A stretch of DNA of 64,000 nucleotides from Pseudomonas sp. RIT-562 (GCF_026241895.1 NZ_JAPJIV010000007.1:1-64000), one strand, 5' to 3'. Shown: positions 34,024 to 44,303, counted from the stretch's first letter. Notes: generated from the letters alone by a model not told the origin. Program-made: numbers and translations.

Positions 34024-35136
34024 TCAGTACTGCGAGAGATCCGCCAGCGGATGCCGGCCTTCCCAGGCTTTCTGGAAATGCGCCTCCACCACCGCCTCCG
34101 GCACGTTGTTGATATCTGGCCAGTGCCAATGCGGCTTCTGGTCCTTGTCGATCAAACGCGCACGCACCCCTTCGCTGAACTCGGGATGACGGCAGCAGTT
34201 GAGGCTCAGGGTGTATTCCATCTGGAACACCTCGGCCAGCGACATGTGCCGCGCTCGGGCGATCTGCTCCCACACCAGATGCGCCGTCAGCGGCGAGCCT
34301 TCGCTCATGGTTTTGGCCGCTCGGCTAATCAGCGGGTCGCTGTGCTCGGTTTGCTGGCTGATAGCTTTCCAGGCACAGCGCACGTCGCTGACATCCAGCA
34401 GCTCGTCGATCTGCTGGCGACGCGGCAACCATTGTGCCTCGGGCATCTGCGCCACGGCCTCCTGCTGCAAGGCCTTGAGCAGACTGTTGAGCTGCATGGC
34501 CGTCTGCTCCTGCCAGTTGATCTGCAACAGACCTTCCAGTAATGCTTCCTGTTGTTCATCGAGCAGGAAACGGTCGGCCAGATCGAGGTCGATCGCATCG
34601 CGAGCGTTCATAGGCGCGCCAGTCAGGCCGAGAAACAGCCCGAGCTTGCCCGGCAGGCGCGCCAGGAACCAGCTGGCGCCGACGTCCGGATACAGGCCAA
34701 TGCTGATTTCCGGCATTGCCAGGCGGCTACTCGGTGTCACGATGCGCAGGCTGGCGCCTTGCAGCAGGCCCATGCCGCCGCCGAGCACGTAGCCGTGGCC
34801 CCAGCAGATCAATGGCTTGGGATAGGTATGCAGATTGAAGTCGAGTCGATATTCAGCCGCGAAAAAATGCGCAGCCAAGGGCGGTACTTCGCCAGGGTGT
34901 TCGCGGCAAGCTTGCACCAGGCTGCGCACTTCGCCGCCGGCACAAAAAGCTTTGGCGCCATTGCCGCGCAACAGGACGCAGACTATTTGGGGTTCCTTGG
35001 CCCAGACGTCCAGTTGATGGCTCAGTGCGTTGATCATCGGCAAGGACAGGGCGTTCAGGGACTTTTCGGCATCCAGGGTGGCCACGCCGATGCGCGCGCC
35101 GTCGGTACCGGTAAGTTCTTCGAAGTGCAGATTCAT
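34024..35136 (-). CDS. 3-hydroxyisobutyryl-CoA hydrolase-like (enoyl-CoA hydratase/isomerase)
   Basis: 370 aa, the length of HIBYL-CoA hydrolases rather than the 260 aa of crotonases. FCAGGEVRSL, then HGYVLGGGMGLLQGAS (oxyanion hole) and MPEISIGLYPDVGASWFLAR. The family acts in valine catabolism, but no valine genes adjoin, so the substrate is uncertain. Confidence 0.85.
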   Translation of the reverse strand: MNLHFEELTGTDGARIGVATLDAEKSLNALSLPMINALSHQLDVWAKEPQIVCVLLRGNGAKAFCAGGEVRSLVQACREHPGEVPPLAAHFFAAEYRLDFNLHTYPKPLICWGHGYVLGGGMGLLQGASLRIVTPSSRLAMPEISIGLYPDVGASWFLARLPGKLGLFLGLTGAPMNARDAIDLDLADRFLLDEQQEALLEGLLQINWQEQTAMQLNSLLKALQQEAVAQMPEAQWLPRRQQIDELLDVSDVRCAWKAISQQTEHSDPLISRAAKTMSEGSPLTAHLVWEQIARARHMSLAEVFQMEYTLSLNCCRHPEFSEGVRARLIDKDQKPHWHWPDINNVPEAVVEAHFQKAWEGRHPLADLSQY

Positions 35137-35268
35137 CGTGACCTCGATCAGGAATTTGAGCGTTCAGTATGATCGCTGTGCAGGAAAGTGCCGGTTCTGC
35201 GTCAGATCAATTGACAAGCGTGACGGGCCTTCTTAGGGTTCCCCCCATTGTTTTTGCCGGGTGTAATC

Positions 35269-35961
35269 ATGACTGCTGACGACCGTATCAAACTCGAACC
35301 GAGCTGGAAGGAGGCACTGCGTGCTGAGTTCGACCAGCCTTACATGGCAGAGTTGCGCAATTTCCTGCAGCAGGAGCGGGCGGCGGGCAAGGAGATCTAT
35401 CCACCCGGCCCGATGATTTTTAACGCGCTCAACTCGACGCCACTGGATAAGGTCAAAGTGGTGATCCTCGGCCAGGATCCGTATCACGGCCCGGGCCAGG
35501 CCCATGGCCTGTGCTTCTCGGTGCAACCGGGCGTACCGGCGCCGCCGTCGCTGGTGAACATCTATAAAGAGTTGAAGCGCGACCTGAACATCGACATCCC
35601 CAACCACGGCTATCTGCAAAGCTGGGCCGACCAGGGCGTGCTGATGCTCAATACCACCATGACGGTCGAACGCGCCAATGCCAATGCGCACAAGGACAAG
35701 GGCTGGCAGTTTTTCACCGACCGGATCATCGAAGTGGTCAGCCAGCAGCAGCCGCACCTGGTGTTCATGCTGTGGGGCGCGCATGCGCAGAGCAAACAGA
35801 AGCTGATTGATGCGACCAAGCACCTGGTGCTGACGTCGGTGCATCCTTCGCCTTTGTCGGCTTATCGCGGGTTTCTCGGGTGCGGACACTTCAGCCGGAC
35901 CAACAAATTTCTGCAGCAGAACGGCGAGACGCCGATCGAGTGGCGGTTGCCGCCGGTTTGA
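35269..35961 (+). CDS. ung: Uracil-DNA glycosylase
   Basis: 230 aa from ATG 35269. Catalytic [18 protein letters not shown] with the water-activating Asp, and the C-terminal [19 protein letters not shown] with the His-Ser-Pro loop. It removes uracil from DNA. The ribosome-binding site is weak. Confidence 0.97.
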   Translation: MTADDRIKLEPSWKEALRAEFDQPYMAELRNFLQQERAAGKEIYPPGPMIFNALNSTPLDKVKVVILGQDPYHGPGQAHGLCFSVQPGVPAPPSLVNIYKELKRDLNIDIPNHGYLQSWADQGVLMLNTTMTVERANANAHKDKGWQFFTDRIIEVVSQQQPHLVFMLWGAHAQSKQKLIDATKHLVLTSVHPSPLSAYRGFLGCGHFSRTNKFLQQNGETPIEWRLPPV

Positions 35962-35978
35962 TGGGATAAACCGAGTTG

Positions 35979-36030
35979 GCCCCGATCGCGAGCAGGCTCA
36001 TGTAGGAGTGAGCCTGCTCGCGATCGGGGC
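35979..36030. repeat. Perfect REP hairpin, likely bidirectional terminator
   Basis: 22-bp perfect arms (gccccgatcgcgagcaggct and its complement) with an 8-base loop containing taggag, between ung and the convergent AbrB-type gene. Confidence 0.9.
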
Positions 36031-36042
36031 AACCCGGTCTAT

Positions 36043-37083
36043 TCAGACAGAACCCGGCTGCCGATTCCAATACCTGAACAACGGCTCCGCCAGAAACAGC
36101 ACAAACAACAACCGCATCACCTGCATCGCCGTCACCAGCGGCACCGACAGCTGCAGGGTTTCGGCGGTCAGGCTCATCTCGGCAATCCCGCCGGGCATCA
36201 TCCCCAGGGTCAGCGAACGCAAGTCCAGGTGGGTCAGGGCACTGAGCCCCAGTGCCGCCAGCGTGGCGATCAGCATGGTCAGGACGGTACCGATCAAGGT
36301 ACGGCCCATGAACGATGGCGCACGCCGAAAAAACTGCCGGTTGAAATGACAGCCCAGGCCGCTGCCGATCAACCATTGGCCGATCTGACTGCCGCCGTCC
36401 GGCAGGCCGATGTGCAGGTCCCAACCGATACTCACGGCTGAGGTGACCAGCAATGGGCCGAACAGCCACGGGTTGGGTTGGCGCAAAAACTCCCAGACCC
36501 AGGCGGCTGCGGCGCCTGCCGGGAACAGCAGGGCCAGCCACCACCAGCTGACTGCCGCCGGATGAAACACCGGTGCTGCGTCGCCCAGCAGATACTTGAA
36601 CGCCGCCGGCACACACAGCACCACCACCAGTACCCGCAGACTCTGCCCCGCAGCAACACGGCTCAACACCGCGCCATTGCGTGCGCCGAGATTGACCATC
36701 TCGCCAGAACCACCGGGCATGCTGGAAAAGAACGCAGTGGCGCGATCCTCACCGGTGCGCCGCATCAGCCAGACGCCGACTACCGCAGACAGGCTGGTGA
36801 CCAGTGCGCCAAAGAAGATCAGGCCAAAGTGACTGAGCACCTGTTCCATCACCACCGGGGTGAAGTGCAGGCCGATACCGATACCGATGATCCACTGGCC
36901 GCATTTGCGGCCGCCAGGGATCTCCGCCAACTGCCACGGCGTCAGGCAGCGCACCAGGATGATCGCCAGCAACGAGCCGACCATCCACGGCAACGGCCAG
37001 CCAACCAGACTGGCAAGATAACCGCCCAGCGCGCCAACCAGCGGCGTACCCCACCAGGCGGTGAAAGGTGGTCGATCAGACAT
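36043..37083 (-). CDS. AbrB-type membrane protein (PF05145)
   Basis: 346 aa, about ten hydrophobic segments in two repeated halves: GGYLASLVGWPLPWMVGSLL and later WLFGPLLVTSAVSI. Despite 'AbrB regulator' names, this family is an integral membrane protein often linked to tripartite tricarboxylate transporters; here it overlaps tctA by 8 bases. It may be an accessory or exporter. Confidence 0.85.
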   Translation of the reverse strand: MSDRPPFTAWWGTPLVGALGGYLASLVGWPLPWMVGSLLAIILVRCLTPWQLAEIPGGRKCGQWIIGIGIGLHFTPVVMEQVLSHFGLIFFGALVTSLSAVVGVWLMRRTGEDRATAFFSSMPGGSGEMVNLGARNGAVLSRVAAGQSLRVLVVVLCVPAAFKYLLGDAAPVFHPAAVSWWWLALLFPAGAAAAWVWEFLRQPNPWLFGPLLVTSAVSIGWDLHIGLPDGGSQIGQWLIGSGLGCHFNRQFFRRAPSFMGRTLIGTVLTMLIATLAALGLSALTHLDLRSLTLGMMPGGIAEMSLTAETLQLSVPLVTAMQVMRLLFVLFLAEPLFRYWNRQPGSV

Positions 37084-38590
37084 CGGCGACTGCGCGACGA
37101 GCGACCGAACGTTTGCGCCAGATCCGCAGCAACGGCATCAACAGCATCAGCGCCGTGAGTATCCAGACACCGAAGGTGATCGGGCTGGACCAGAGGATTT
37201 CCAGCGCGCCATTGGAGATCGACAGCGCGCGCCGCAGATTCTGCTCCATCAGGCCACCGAGGATGAAACCCAACAGTACCGGCGACAGCGGGAAGTCCAG
37301 CTTGCGCAGGATGTAGCCGAAGATGCCGATGCCGATCATCAGGAACAGGTCGAAGGTGGTGGCGTGCACCGCGTAGACACCGATCCCGGTGATGATGGCG
37401 ATCACCGGCACCAGTGCCCAGTTCGGCACGGACAGGATGCGGGTGAAGATGCGGATCATCGGGATGTTGAGGATCACCAGCATGATGTTGGCGATGAACA
37501 ACGACGCGATCAGCCCCCAGACGATGTCTGGCTGTTGCTGGAACAGCAGGGGGCCAGGGGTGATGTTGTACAGCGACAAGGCGCCGATCATCACCGCCGT
37601 GGTGCCTGAACCGGGAACGCCCAGGGTCAGCATCGGCACCAGCGCGCCGCACGCCGAAGCGCCGATGGCAGTTTCCGGTGCCGCCAGGCCGCGCATGTCG
37701 CCCTGGCCAAAAGTCCCCTTGGCCCCGGCGATACGCTTTTCGGTCATGTAGGCCACGGCGCTGGCCAGGGTGGCGCCGGCACCCGGCAACACGCCCATGA
37801 TGAAACCAAGCAGGCCGCAACGAATGTTCACCACGAACACCGAAGACGCTTCCTTGAAATTGAACATCATGCGCCCGGTGGCTTTCACCGCTTCCTGGCC
37901 GCGATGGGTTTTTTCCAGCAGCAGGAGGATTTCACTGATGGAGAACAGGCCCAGCACCAGCACCACGAATTGAATGCCGTCGGTGAGGTGGATGTTGTCT
38001 CCGGTGAATCGATAGACCCCGCTGTTGGCGTCGATGCCGACCGTGGACAGGAACAGGCCGATCAACGCCGCAATAAAGGTCTTCAGCGGCCTGTTGCCTG
38101 CCATACCGCCGAGGCAGACAATCGCAAACACCATCAGCACGAAGTATTCCGCCGGGCCGAAGGCGATGGCCCATTTCGCCAATAGTGGCGCGAACAACAC
38201 CATGCCGCAGGTGGCGATAAACGCGCCGATGAACGAACTCCAGGCCGACAGCGACAGTGCCACACCGGCCAGGCCTTTGCGTGCCATCGGGTAGCCGTCG
38301 AGGGTGGTCATCACGGTGGAGGCTTCGCCCGGGATGTTCAGCAGAATCGAACTGATCCGACCGCCGTATTCGCAACCCAGGTACACCGCCGCCAGCAGGA
38401 TCAGCGCCGACTCCGGCGGCAGGCCGAGGGCAAACGCGATCGGGATCAGCAACGCTACGCCATTGATCGGGCCCAGGCCCGGCAACAGGCCGACGACGGT
38501 GCCGATCAGCGTGCCGCACAGCGCAGTCACCAGGTTGTACGGGCTCAGCGCGACGCCGAAGCCCTGGCCCAAATAGCCGAAAGTATCCAT
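37076..38590 (-). CDS. tctA: Tripartite tricarboxylate transporter, large permease TctA
   Basis: 504 aa, about twelve membrane segments. The TctA signatures GLLPGLGPINGVALLIPI and GVLPGAGATLASAVAYMTEK are present, plus CEYGGRISSILLNIPGEAS. With TctB and TctC it imports citrate or similar carboxylates using an ion gradient. Confidence 0.93.
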   Translation of the reverse strand: MDTFGYLGQGFGVALSPYNLVTALCGTLIGTVVGLLPGLGPINGVALLIPIAFALGLPPESALILLAAVYLGCEYGGRISSILLNIPGEASTVMTTLDGYPMARKGLAGVALSLSAWSSFIGAFIATCGMVLFAPLLAKWAIAFGPAEYFVLMVFAIVCLGGMAGNRPLKTFIAALIGLFLSTVGIDANSGVYRFTGDNIHLTDGIQFVVLVLGLFSISEILLLLEKTHRGQEAVKATGRMMFNFKEASSVFVVNIRCGLLGFIMGVLPGAGATLASAVAYMTEKRIAGAKGTFGQGDMRGLAAPETAIGASACGALVPMLTLGVPGSGTTAVMIGALSLYNITPGPLLFQQQPDIVWGLIASLFIANIMLVILNIPMIRIFTRILSVPNWALVPVIAIITGIGVYAVHATTFDLFLMIGIGIFGYILRKLDFPLSPVLLGFILGGLMEQNLRRALSISNGALEILWSSPITFGVWILTALMLLMPLLRIWRKRSVARRAVADV

Positions 38591-38591
38591 A

Positions 38592-39050
38592 TCAGTTCTC
38601 CAGAACGTCGAGCAGGCCCAGGGGCAACGGCACGTCCATCAACTTGTCGAACAGCAGGTAGAGACCAATGCTCATCAGCGTCGTCACCATGATGCTCGGC
38701 CCCCAGCGACCGCCGTACAGGCGCGCCATCGGAATGCCGATGAGGATGCTGCTGAGGATGAAGCCCAGCGGTTCGAACAGGCCGGCGAAGATCAGCAGCA
38801 ACACCACGCAGATGCCGATCTTGTTCAGGGTTTCGCGGTCGAGCTTGGGGTCATCGTCGCTGTGCACGATCGGCGTCGGGCGAAACAGCATGTACAGCAG
38901 GCCCAGCCCCATCAAGCCGAGCATCAGCAGCGGAAAGGCTCGCGGGCCCACCGGTTCGTAGGAAAAAGCCGCCTGGTACGGCCACGCCATGAGTGCCAGG
39001 CCGACGCAAGCCAGCAACAGCACTGAAGCAAAAATGCGTTGTAAGAGCAT
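38592..39050 (-). CDS. tctB: Tripartite tricarboxylate transporter, small permease TctB
   Basis: 152 aa from ATG 39050 with caggag upstream. Four hydrophobic segments and AFPLLMLGLMGLGLLYMLF are usual for TctB. One base separates it from tctA, so the genes are coupled. Confidence 0.9.
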   Translation of the reverse strand: MLLQRIFASVLLLACVGLALMAWPYQAAFSYEPVGPRAFPLLMLGLMGLGLLYMLFRPTPIVHSDDDPKLDRETLNKIGICVVLLLIFAGLFEPLGFILSSILIGIPMARLYGGRWGPSIMVTTLMSIGLYLLFDKLMDVPLPLGLLDVLEN

Positions 39051-39069
39051 GGAAAACTCCTGGGCCACC

Positions 39070-39085
39070 ACCCCGGAACCGGGGT
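39070..39085 (-). promoter_or_regulatory. Hairpin between tctC and tctB
   Basis: accccgg-aa-ccggggt is a tight stem 22 bases after tctC with no T-run. It may stabilise the upstream mRNA so that the binding protein is made in excess over the permeases. Confidence 0.5.
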
Positions 39086-39107
39086 CGCAGCCGCTAGACA
39101 GGGACGA

Positions 39108-40085
39108 TCACTGGATCAGGCCGAACTCTTTGGCCAGCACTTTGTAGTCCGCCACCTGCTTCTTCACGTAGGTGTCCAGCTCGGGGCCGGTCAGGGCGAA
39201 GGGGAAGAGCTCGCGCTGATCGCGCAACTTGGCGAACTCGTCGGAAGCCAGGAGTTTGTCGAAGGAGTCTTTCCACCAGGCGTAATCTTCGTCACTGACC
39301 TTCGGCCCCAGGTAGAAGCCGCGAACCACTGGCCAGACGATGTCGTAGCCTTGTTCCTTGGCGGTCGGAATGTCTTTCATTTCCGGCTCGTCCAAACGCT
39401 TCTCGGAGAACACCGCCAGCAGGCGCATGTCGCCACTCTGGATATGCGGCATGGAGTCGGAGATGTCGGTGCTGCCGACCTGGATGTGCCCGCCCAGCAA
39501 TGCCGTGGCGATTTCACCACCGCCTTCGAGTGCGACGTAACGCAGGTCCCGCGGGTTGATCCCGGCGGCCTTGGCGATCAGCGCGGTTTGCATCCAGTCC
39601 TGACTGCCGACGGTGCCGCCGGAGCCAATCACCACTTTGCTCGGATCTTTTTTCAGCGCCTGGACCAGATCGTCGAGGGTCTTGTAGGGCGAATCGCTTT
39701 TCACTGCGATCGCGCCATAGCTGGTGCCGACCGCTGCCAGCCAGCGCACTGCGTTCTCGTCAAAGCGACCGAACTTGCCCTGGGCCAGGTTCAGCAGCGA
39801 ACCGCTGGACCAAGCCACTAGCGTGCCGGCGTCGGCGGGACGCTGGGCGACCACCGCGTTGTACGCCACTGCGCCGACTCCGCCGGGCATGTAGGTCACG
39901 CGCATCGGCTTGCTCAGCAGCTTCTGGTTGACCAGGGCGCTTTGCACCAGTTTGCACGTCAGGTCGAAACCGCCACCGGGCGAGGCTGGGGCGATGCATT
40001 CCGGGCGCTTGGGCTCGGCCATGAGCTGGCCAGCAAAGAACATGCAGCTGGCGGCGAGGGCAAAACGGCGCAGTGATCGATTCAT
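39108..40085 (-). CDS. tctC: Tripartite tricarboxylate transporter binding protein TctC
   Basis: 325 aa from ATG 40085 (MNRSLRRFALAASCMFFAGQ, signal peptide ending LMA-EP). Conserved CIAPASPGGGFDLTCKLV and GSGGTVGSQDWMQTAL. Binds the carboxylate in the periplasm. Confidence 0.93.
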   Translation of the reverse strand: MNRSLRRFALAASCMFFAGQLMAEPKRPECIAPASPGGGFDLTCKLVQSALVNQKLLSKPMRVTYMPGGVGAVAYNAVVAQRPADAGTLVAWSSGSLLNLAQGKFGRFDENAVRWLAAVGTSYGAIAVKSDSPYKTLDDLVQALKKDPSKVVIGSGGTVGSQDWMQTALIAKAAGINPRDLRYVALEGGGEIATALLGGHIQVGSTDISDSMPHIQSGDMRLLAVFSEKRLDEPEMKDIPTAKEQGYDIVWPVVRGFYLGPKVSDEDYAWWKDSFDKLLASDEFAKLRDQRELFPFALTGPELDTYVKKQVADYKVLAKEFGLIQ

Positions 40086-40451
40086 GGTGTCTCCACAGGA
40101 GTTATTGTTTTTGGAATGTTTCAGGCGAAGCGGTTTCGCACCGGGCAAGCGGTGTCGATAGGTTTTTTAAAGCGGATAGAAGGCGCCTGGCGGCATCGGG
40201 AGGGCATGGTGCAGTACCTCGGTTATTGTTCTTATTGGCGAAAACGCTTCAAGGCGTTTTTCGGGAGCTACATTTCACAGCACGGGTGGATGGCTTGCAG
40301 TCGAAACCATCCGTGGGCCGACTGTAACGGGCCAACCTTTCGCTAACCTTTCAGCGAGCTTTCACGGTTTTGCTGCTTCACAGCGCCGGATCGGGCTGTA
40401 AACTTCGCGCCAAAGAATGGCGTCGACCATCCCTGAACGAGGTAAAGATCC
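40086..40451. other. Divergent control region of tctCBA and tctDE
   Basis: About 365 bases. A hairpin gaaaacgc/gcgttttt (about 40240-40261) lies roughly in the middle. I see no sure sigma-54 or sigma-70 boxes. TctD most likely binds here to activate tctC. Confidence 0.45.
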
Positions 40452-41123
40452 ATGCGTGTCCTGCTCGTCGAAGACCATTTGCAGCTTGCCGAAAGTGTCG
40501 CCCAGGCGCTGAAAAGCACGGGACTGACCGTGGACGTGCTACACGATGGCGTGGCGGCGGACCTGGCCTTGAGCAGCGAGGATTACGCCATGGCGATCCT
40601 CGACGTCGGGCTGCCGCGCATGGATGGCTTCGAAGTGCTGGCGCGCCTGCGCTCCCGGGGCAAGAACCTGCCCGTGCTGATGCTGACCGCGCGCAGCGAC
40701 GTCAAGGACCGGGTGCACGGCCTCAACCTCGGCGCCGACGACTACTTGGCCAAGCCCTTTGAGCTGACCGAACTCGAGGCCCGCGTCAAAGCCCTGTTGC
40801 GTCGCAGCGTGCTGGGCGGCGAGCGCCAGCAGACCTGCGGCGTGCTGTCCTACGACCTCGACACTCGACGCTTCACCCTTGCCGAAGAACTGCTGACCCT
40901 GACTTCCCGTGAACAGGCGGTGCTCGAAGCGCTGATCGCCCGGCCGGGGCGGGTGATGAGCAAGGAGCAACTGGCCTCCCAGGTATTCGGCCTGGACGAG
41001 GAAGCCAGCCCCGACGCAATCGAAATCTACGTACATCGCCTGCGTAAGAAACTCGATGGCCAACCGGTCGCCATCGTGACCTTCCGCGGCCTCGGATACT
41101 TGCTGGAAAGCCGCGATGCATAA
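40452..41123 (+). CDS. tctD: Response regulator TctD (OmpR family)
   Basis: 223 aa. Receiver domain with the acidic pair ED (LLVEDHLQLAE), phospho-Asp in AILDVGLPRMDG and Lys in GADDYLAKPF; winged-helix domain in the C-terminal half (EIYVHRLRKKLDGQPVAIVT). Partner of TctE. Overlaps tctE by 8 bases. Confidence 0.92.
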   Translation: MRVLLVEDHLQLAESVAQALKSTGLTVDVLHDGVAADLALSSEDYAMAILDVGLPRMDGFEVLARLRSRGKNLPVLMLTARSDVKDRVHGLNLGADDYLAKPFELTELEARVKALLRRSVLGGERQQTCGVLSYDLDTRRFTLAEELLTLTSREQAVLEALIARPGRVMSKEQLASQVFGLDEEASPDAIEIYVHRLRKKLDGQPVAIVTFRGLGYLLESRDA

Positions 41124-42507
41124 GCCCAGCAGCCTGCGCTGGCGGTTGCTGTGGAACCTGGCGTTATTGCTGGTGGTGCTGATGCTGGCCAGCGGCCTGA
41201 GCGCTTACTGGAATGGGCGCGAGGCCGCCGACACGGCCTACGACCGCACCCTGCTGGCCTCGGCGCGGACTATCGCGGCCGGGGTCTCCCAGATCGACGG
41301 CACCCTCAGCGCGGACGTGCCCTACGTCGCCCTCGACACCTTCGCCTACGACAGCGCCGGACGCATTTTCTACCTGGTCAACGACATCAACCAGAAACTG
41401 ATCTCCGGCTACGAAAACCTGCCGCCCCCACCTCCGGGCACCCCGCGCACCGACGATTATCCTGCCCTCGCGCGGTTCTACAATGCCAAGTACCAGGGCC
41501 AGAATGTGCGGGTGGTCAGCCTGCTCAAGCCGGTGAGCGAGCCGAACATGAACGGCATGGCCGAGATCCGCGTCGCCGAAACCGATGAGGCCAGGGTCGA
41601 TATGGCCCGCAGTCTCGCGGCAGACACCTTGCTGCGCTTGGGCATGCTGGCGATCGGGGCGCTGTTGATGGTGTGGTTTGCAGTAAGCGCTGCGTTGCGA
41701 CCGCTGGAGCGCTTGCGCACGGCGGTGGAAGAGCGGCAACCAGACGACTTGCGACCGCTGCCATTGGTGGAGGTACAGCACGAACTCTGGCCCCTGGTGC
41801 GTGCGCTCAACCATTTCACCGAGCGCCTGCGCGGGCAGTTCGAGCGCCAGGCGCAATTTATCGCCGATGCCGCCCATGAATTGCGCACGCCGCTGGCAGC
41901 GCTCAAGGCGCGGCTGGAACTGGGCTTGCGCGCGAGCGAGCCGCAGACCTGGCGCAGCACCCTGGAAACCGCCGCCCAGGGCACCGATCGCCTGACCCAT
42001 CTGGCTAACCAGCTGCTGTCACTGGCCAGGGTCGAAAACGGCGCCCGGGCGATTGCCGAGGGCGGCGCGCAACTGCTTGATCTCAGCCAGCTGGCCCGGG
42101 AATTGGGCATGGCCATGGCTCCCCTGGCCCATGCGCGTGGCGTCGCGTTGGCGCTGGAGGCGGATGAGCCGGTGTGGTTGCGCGGCGAGCCGACGCTGTT
42201 GAATGAACTGCTGAGTAACCTGGTGGATAACGCGCTGGCTCACACGCCATCAGGCGGTAATGTGATTCTGCGGGTCACTGCGCCGGCGGTGTTGGAGGTC
42301 GAGGACGATGGCCCGGGAATTCCCCTTGAGGAACGCGAGCGGGTGTTTGAGCGGTTCTATCGACGCAACCAGCAAGTCGCCGGGTCGGGATTGGGCCTGG
42401 CGATTGTCGGCGAGATCTGCCGTGCGCACCTGGCGCAGATCAGCCTGCATGATGGCGAACAGGCAGGTTTGAAAGTGCGGGTAAGTTTTATCAGCCCTGA
42501 TCAGTAA
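41116..42507 (+). CDS. tctE: Sensor kinase TctE
   Basis: 463 aa. TM1 about 12-32, periplasmic domain with GRIFYLVND, TM2 about 172-192, HAMP-like region, HisKA with FIADAAHELRTPLAALKARL, then N-box NLVDNALAHTP and G-boxes DDGPGIP and GSGLGLAIV. Senses tricarboxylates and controls tctCBA. Confidence 0.92.
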   Translation: MHKPSSLRWRLLWNLALLLVVLMLASGLSAYWNGREAADTAYDRTLLASARTIAAGVSQIDGTLSADVPYVALDTFAYDSAGRIFYLVNDINQKLISGYENLPPPPPGTPRTDDYPALARFYNAKYQGQNVRVVSLLKPVSEPNMNGMAEIRVAETDEARVDMARSLAADTLLRLGMLAIGALLMVWFAVSAALRPLERLRTAVEERQPDDLRPLPLVEVQHELWPLVRALNHFTERLRGQFERQAQFIADAAHELRTPLAALKARLELGLRASEPQTWRSTLETAAQGTDRLTHLANQLLSLARVENGARAIAEGGAQLLDLSQLARELGMAMAPLAHARGVALALEADEPVWLRGEPTLLNELLSNLVDNALAHTPSGGNVILRVTAPAVLEVEDDGPGIPLEERERVFERFYRRNQQVAGSGLGLAIVGEICRAHLAQISLHDGEQAGLKVRVSFISPDQ

Positions 42508-43322
42508 AACATCGACCGCGACTCTTCCAGGTCCCTGGCCAGCGTCTCGCTCTGCGGATCAATTCCCAGCTTCCTGAACGCCGGGACTTCGAAGGCATCG
42601 ACCCGGGCCAATGGATGGTCGCTGTTCTTGTGGCAGTACAAACTGGCGACCTGCACCACATCGACATAGTCCAAGCGATCGGAATCGCGCTGCAGATCCA
42701 GGTACAGCCCAGGGATCTGCACCAGCTTTTCGGGGAATTCCCAGACCCTGAGCAGCTTGTTGCCGATCAGCGGATGGATCTGGTCGATCACGTGATTGAG
42801 GCTGACCGAGTCGGCGAGCAGTTCATTGTGGTCTTCGGCATAGGTCAGGATCGGCAGCACGCCGATCTGGTGCACCAATCCGCCAAGCGCGGCCTGATCC
42901 GGCTTGAGCTGGGTGTAGCGACGGCACAACGCATAGCTGACGCCGGCGATTTCCAGGCTCTTGCGCCAGACTTCGCGCATTTTCTGTTCGACCACCTCGG
43001 AACGGGCATTGAAGATCTGTTCCATCACCAGGCCGATGGCCAGGTTGCTGCTGTAGTTGACGCCCAGGCGGGTGATCGCCGTGTGCAGGTCGGTGACTTC
43101 CTGGGTGGCGCGCAGCAGCGGGCTGTTGACGACCTTGATCAGGCGCGCCGACAACGCCGTATCACGGCCAATCACTTTGCTCAGGGCACTGACACTGATT
43201 TCCGGATCTTCCGCAGCCTTGCGAATCTGCAAGGCCACTTCCGGCAACGTTGGCAGAACCAGGTCATCGTTATCGATGGCCGCAACCAAATCCTGTTGGA
43301 CCTTTTCCGCCAGCTTGCTCAT
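42501..43322 (-). CDS. HDOD-domain protein
   Basis: 273 aa, HDOD domain spanning about 15-215: LPTLPEVALQIRKAAEDPEI, ALSARLIKVVNSPLLRA, and VHQIGVLPILTYAEDHNELL. HDOD proteins are non-catalytic relatives of HD-GYP that act in signalling. Single gene, converging with tctE over 7 bases. Confidence 0.88.
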   Translation of the reverse strand: MSKLAEKVQQDLVAAIDNDDLVLPTLPEVALQIRKAAEDPEISVSALSKVIGRDTALSARLIKVVNSPLLRATQEVTDLHTAITRLGVNYSSNLAIGLVMEQIFNARSEVVEQKMREVWRKSLEIAGVSYALCRRYTQLKPDQAALGGLVHQIGVLPILTYAEDHNELLADSVSLNHVIDQIHPLIGNKLLRVWEFPEKLVQIPGLYLDLQRDSDRLDYVDVVQVASLYCHKNSDHPLARVDAFEVPAFRKLGIDPQSETLARDLEESRSMFY

Positions 43323-43361
43323 TTCGTCTATCCAGGGGAAGTATTGCGACAGGTGCTGCCT

Positions 43362-44303
43362 TCAGCGCTGGATTTCGCGGTCGCGATCCAGCTCGTAAGG
43401 CAGGTCCAGCAAGGTCAGGGCAGGCCCTTCGAGGCTGCCCAGGTGAATCTCACCACCTTCCGCTGCTTCGGCTTGCAATACCGCCAGTAGTTCAATGTTT
43501 TGCCCGGCCTGTGCCGCGATTACCACTTCGCCGATGGCGCTGCCATGGCTCGGGGAAAACAGCGGTGCGCCAGGTTCCGGCAATTCACTGGCGGACAATT
43601 GCAGGCGATACAGGCGGCGTTTGAGTTTGCCCAGGTACTGCATGCGCGCGACGATTTCCTGGCCGGTGTAGCAGCCTTTCTTGAAACTCACACCACCGAT
43701 GGCTTGCAGGTTGAGCATCTGCGGGATGAACAGCTCGCGGGTGCCGGCCATGACCTGGCCGATCCCGGCGCGAATCTGGCCCAGCAGCCACTGATTGAGC
43801 TCGCCCTCGGCCAGCAGCGAACCCAGCTGGTTTTTCACCGCATCGGCCTGATCGGCAGGTACCCAGAGTTCGGCGCGGTCGGGCGAGACCCGGATGGCAA
43901 TGATCGCGCCGTGGCGCGCGACACTGTCGGTGCCTGCCGGCAGGTCGAGACCCAAGGCGCTCAATGCAGCATCGCCATGCTCCAGGCCAAAGCGCGCCCA
44001 GGCGGCGCTTTCATCGGTCAACTTGGATTGGGAAAACACCGCGTATTTTTTCAGGTCCGCCAACTGCGGCTCCAGCAGCTCGCTGGCCATGGCCATGAGC
44101 ACGCCGTCACCTTCCAGCAGGATGCGAAAGCTCGATTGCATCCGGCCTTTTTGCGTGCAGCGTGCACCCAGGCTGGCCTGGTTATCACTGAGGTAGTTGA
44201 GGTTGCAGGTCAACTGGCCTTGCAGGAATTTGCTGGCGTCAACGCCGCGGACCGCGAGTACGCCTTCGTGAGACAGGGTGCAGAAAAAAGCAGAATCGGC
44301 CAT
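43362..44303 (-). CDS. ygfZ: Folate-dependent Fe-S protein maturation factor YgfZ
   Basis: 313 aa. The conserved K-G-C-Y-T-G-Q-E motif is in FKKGCYTGQEIVARMQYLG. It helps repair or assemble certain Fe-S enzymes. It is divergent from sdhE, another assembly factor for a flavin/Fe-S enzyme. Confidence 0.93.
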   Translation of the reverse strand: MADSAFFCTLSHEGVLAVRGVDASKFLQGQLTCNLNYLSDNQASLGARCTQKGRMQSSFRILLEGDGVLMAMASELLEPQLADLKKYAVFSQSKLTDESAAWARFGLEHGDAALSALGLDLPAGTDSVARHGAIIAIRVSPDRAELWVPADQADAVKNQLGSLLAEGELNQWLLGQIRAGIGQVMAGTRELFIPQMLNLQAIGGVSFKKGCYTGQEIVARMQYLGKLKRRLYRLQLSASELPEPGAPLFSPSHGSAIGEVVIAAQAGQNIELLAVLQAEAAEGGEIHLGSLEGPALTLLDLPYELDRDREIQR

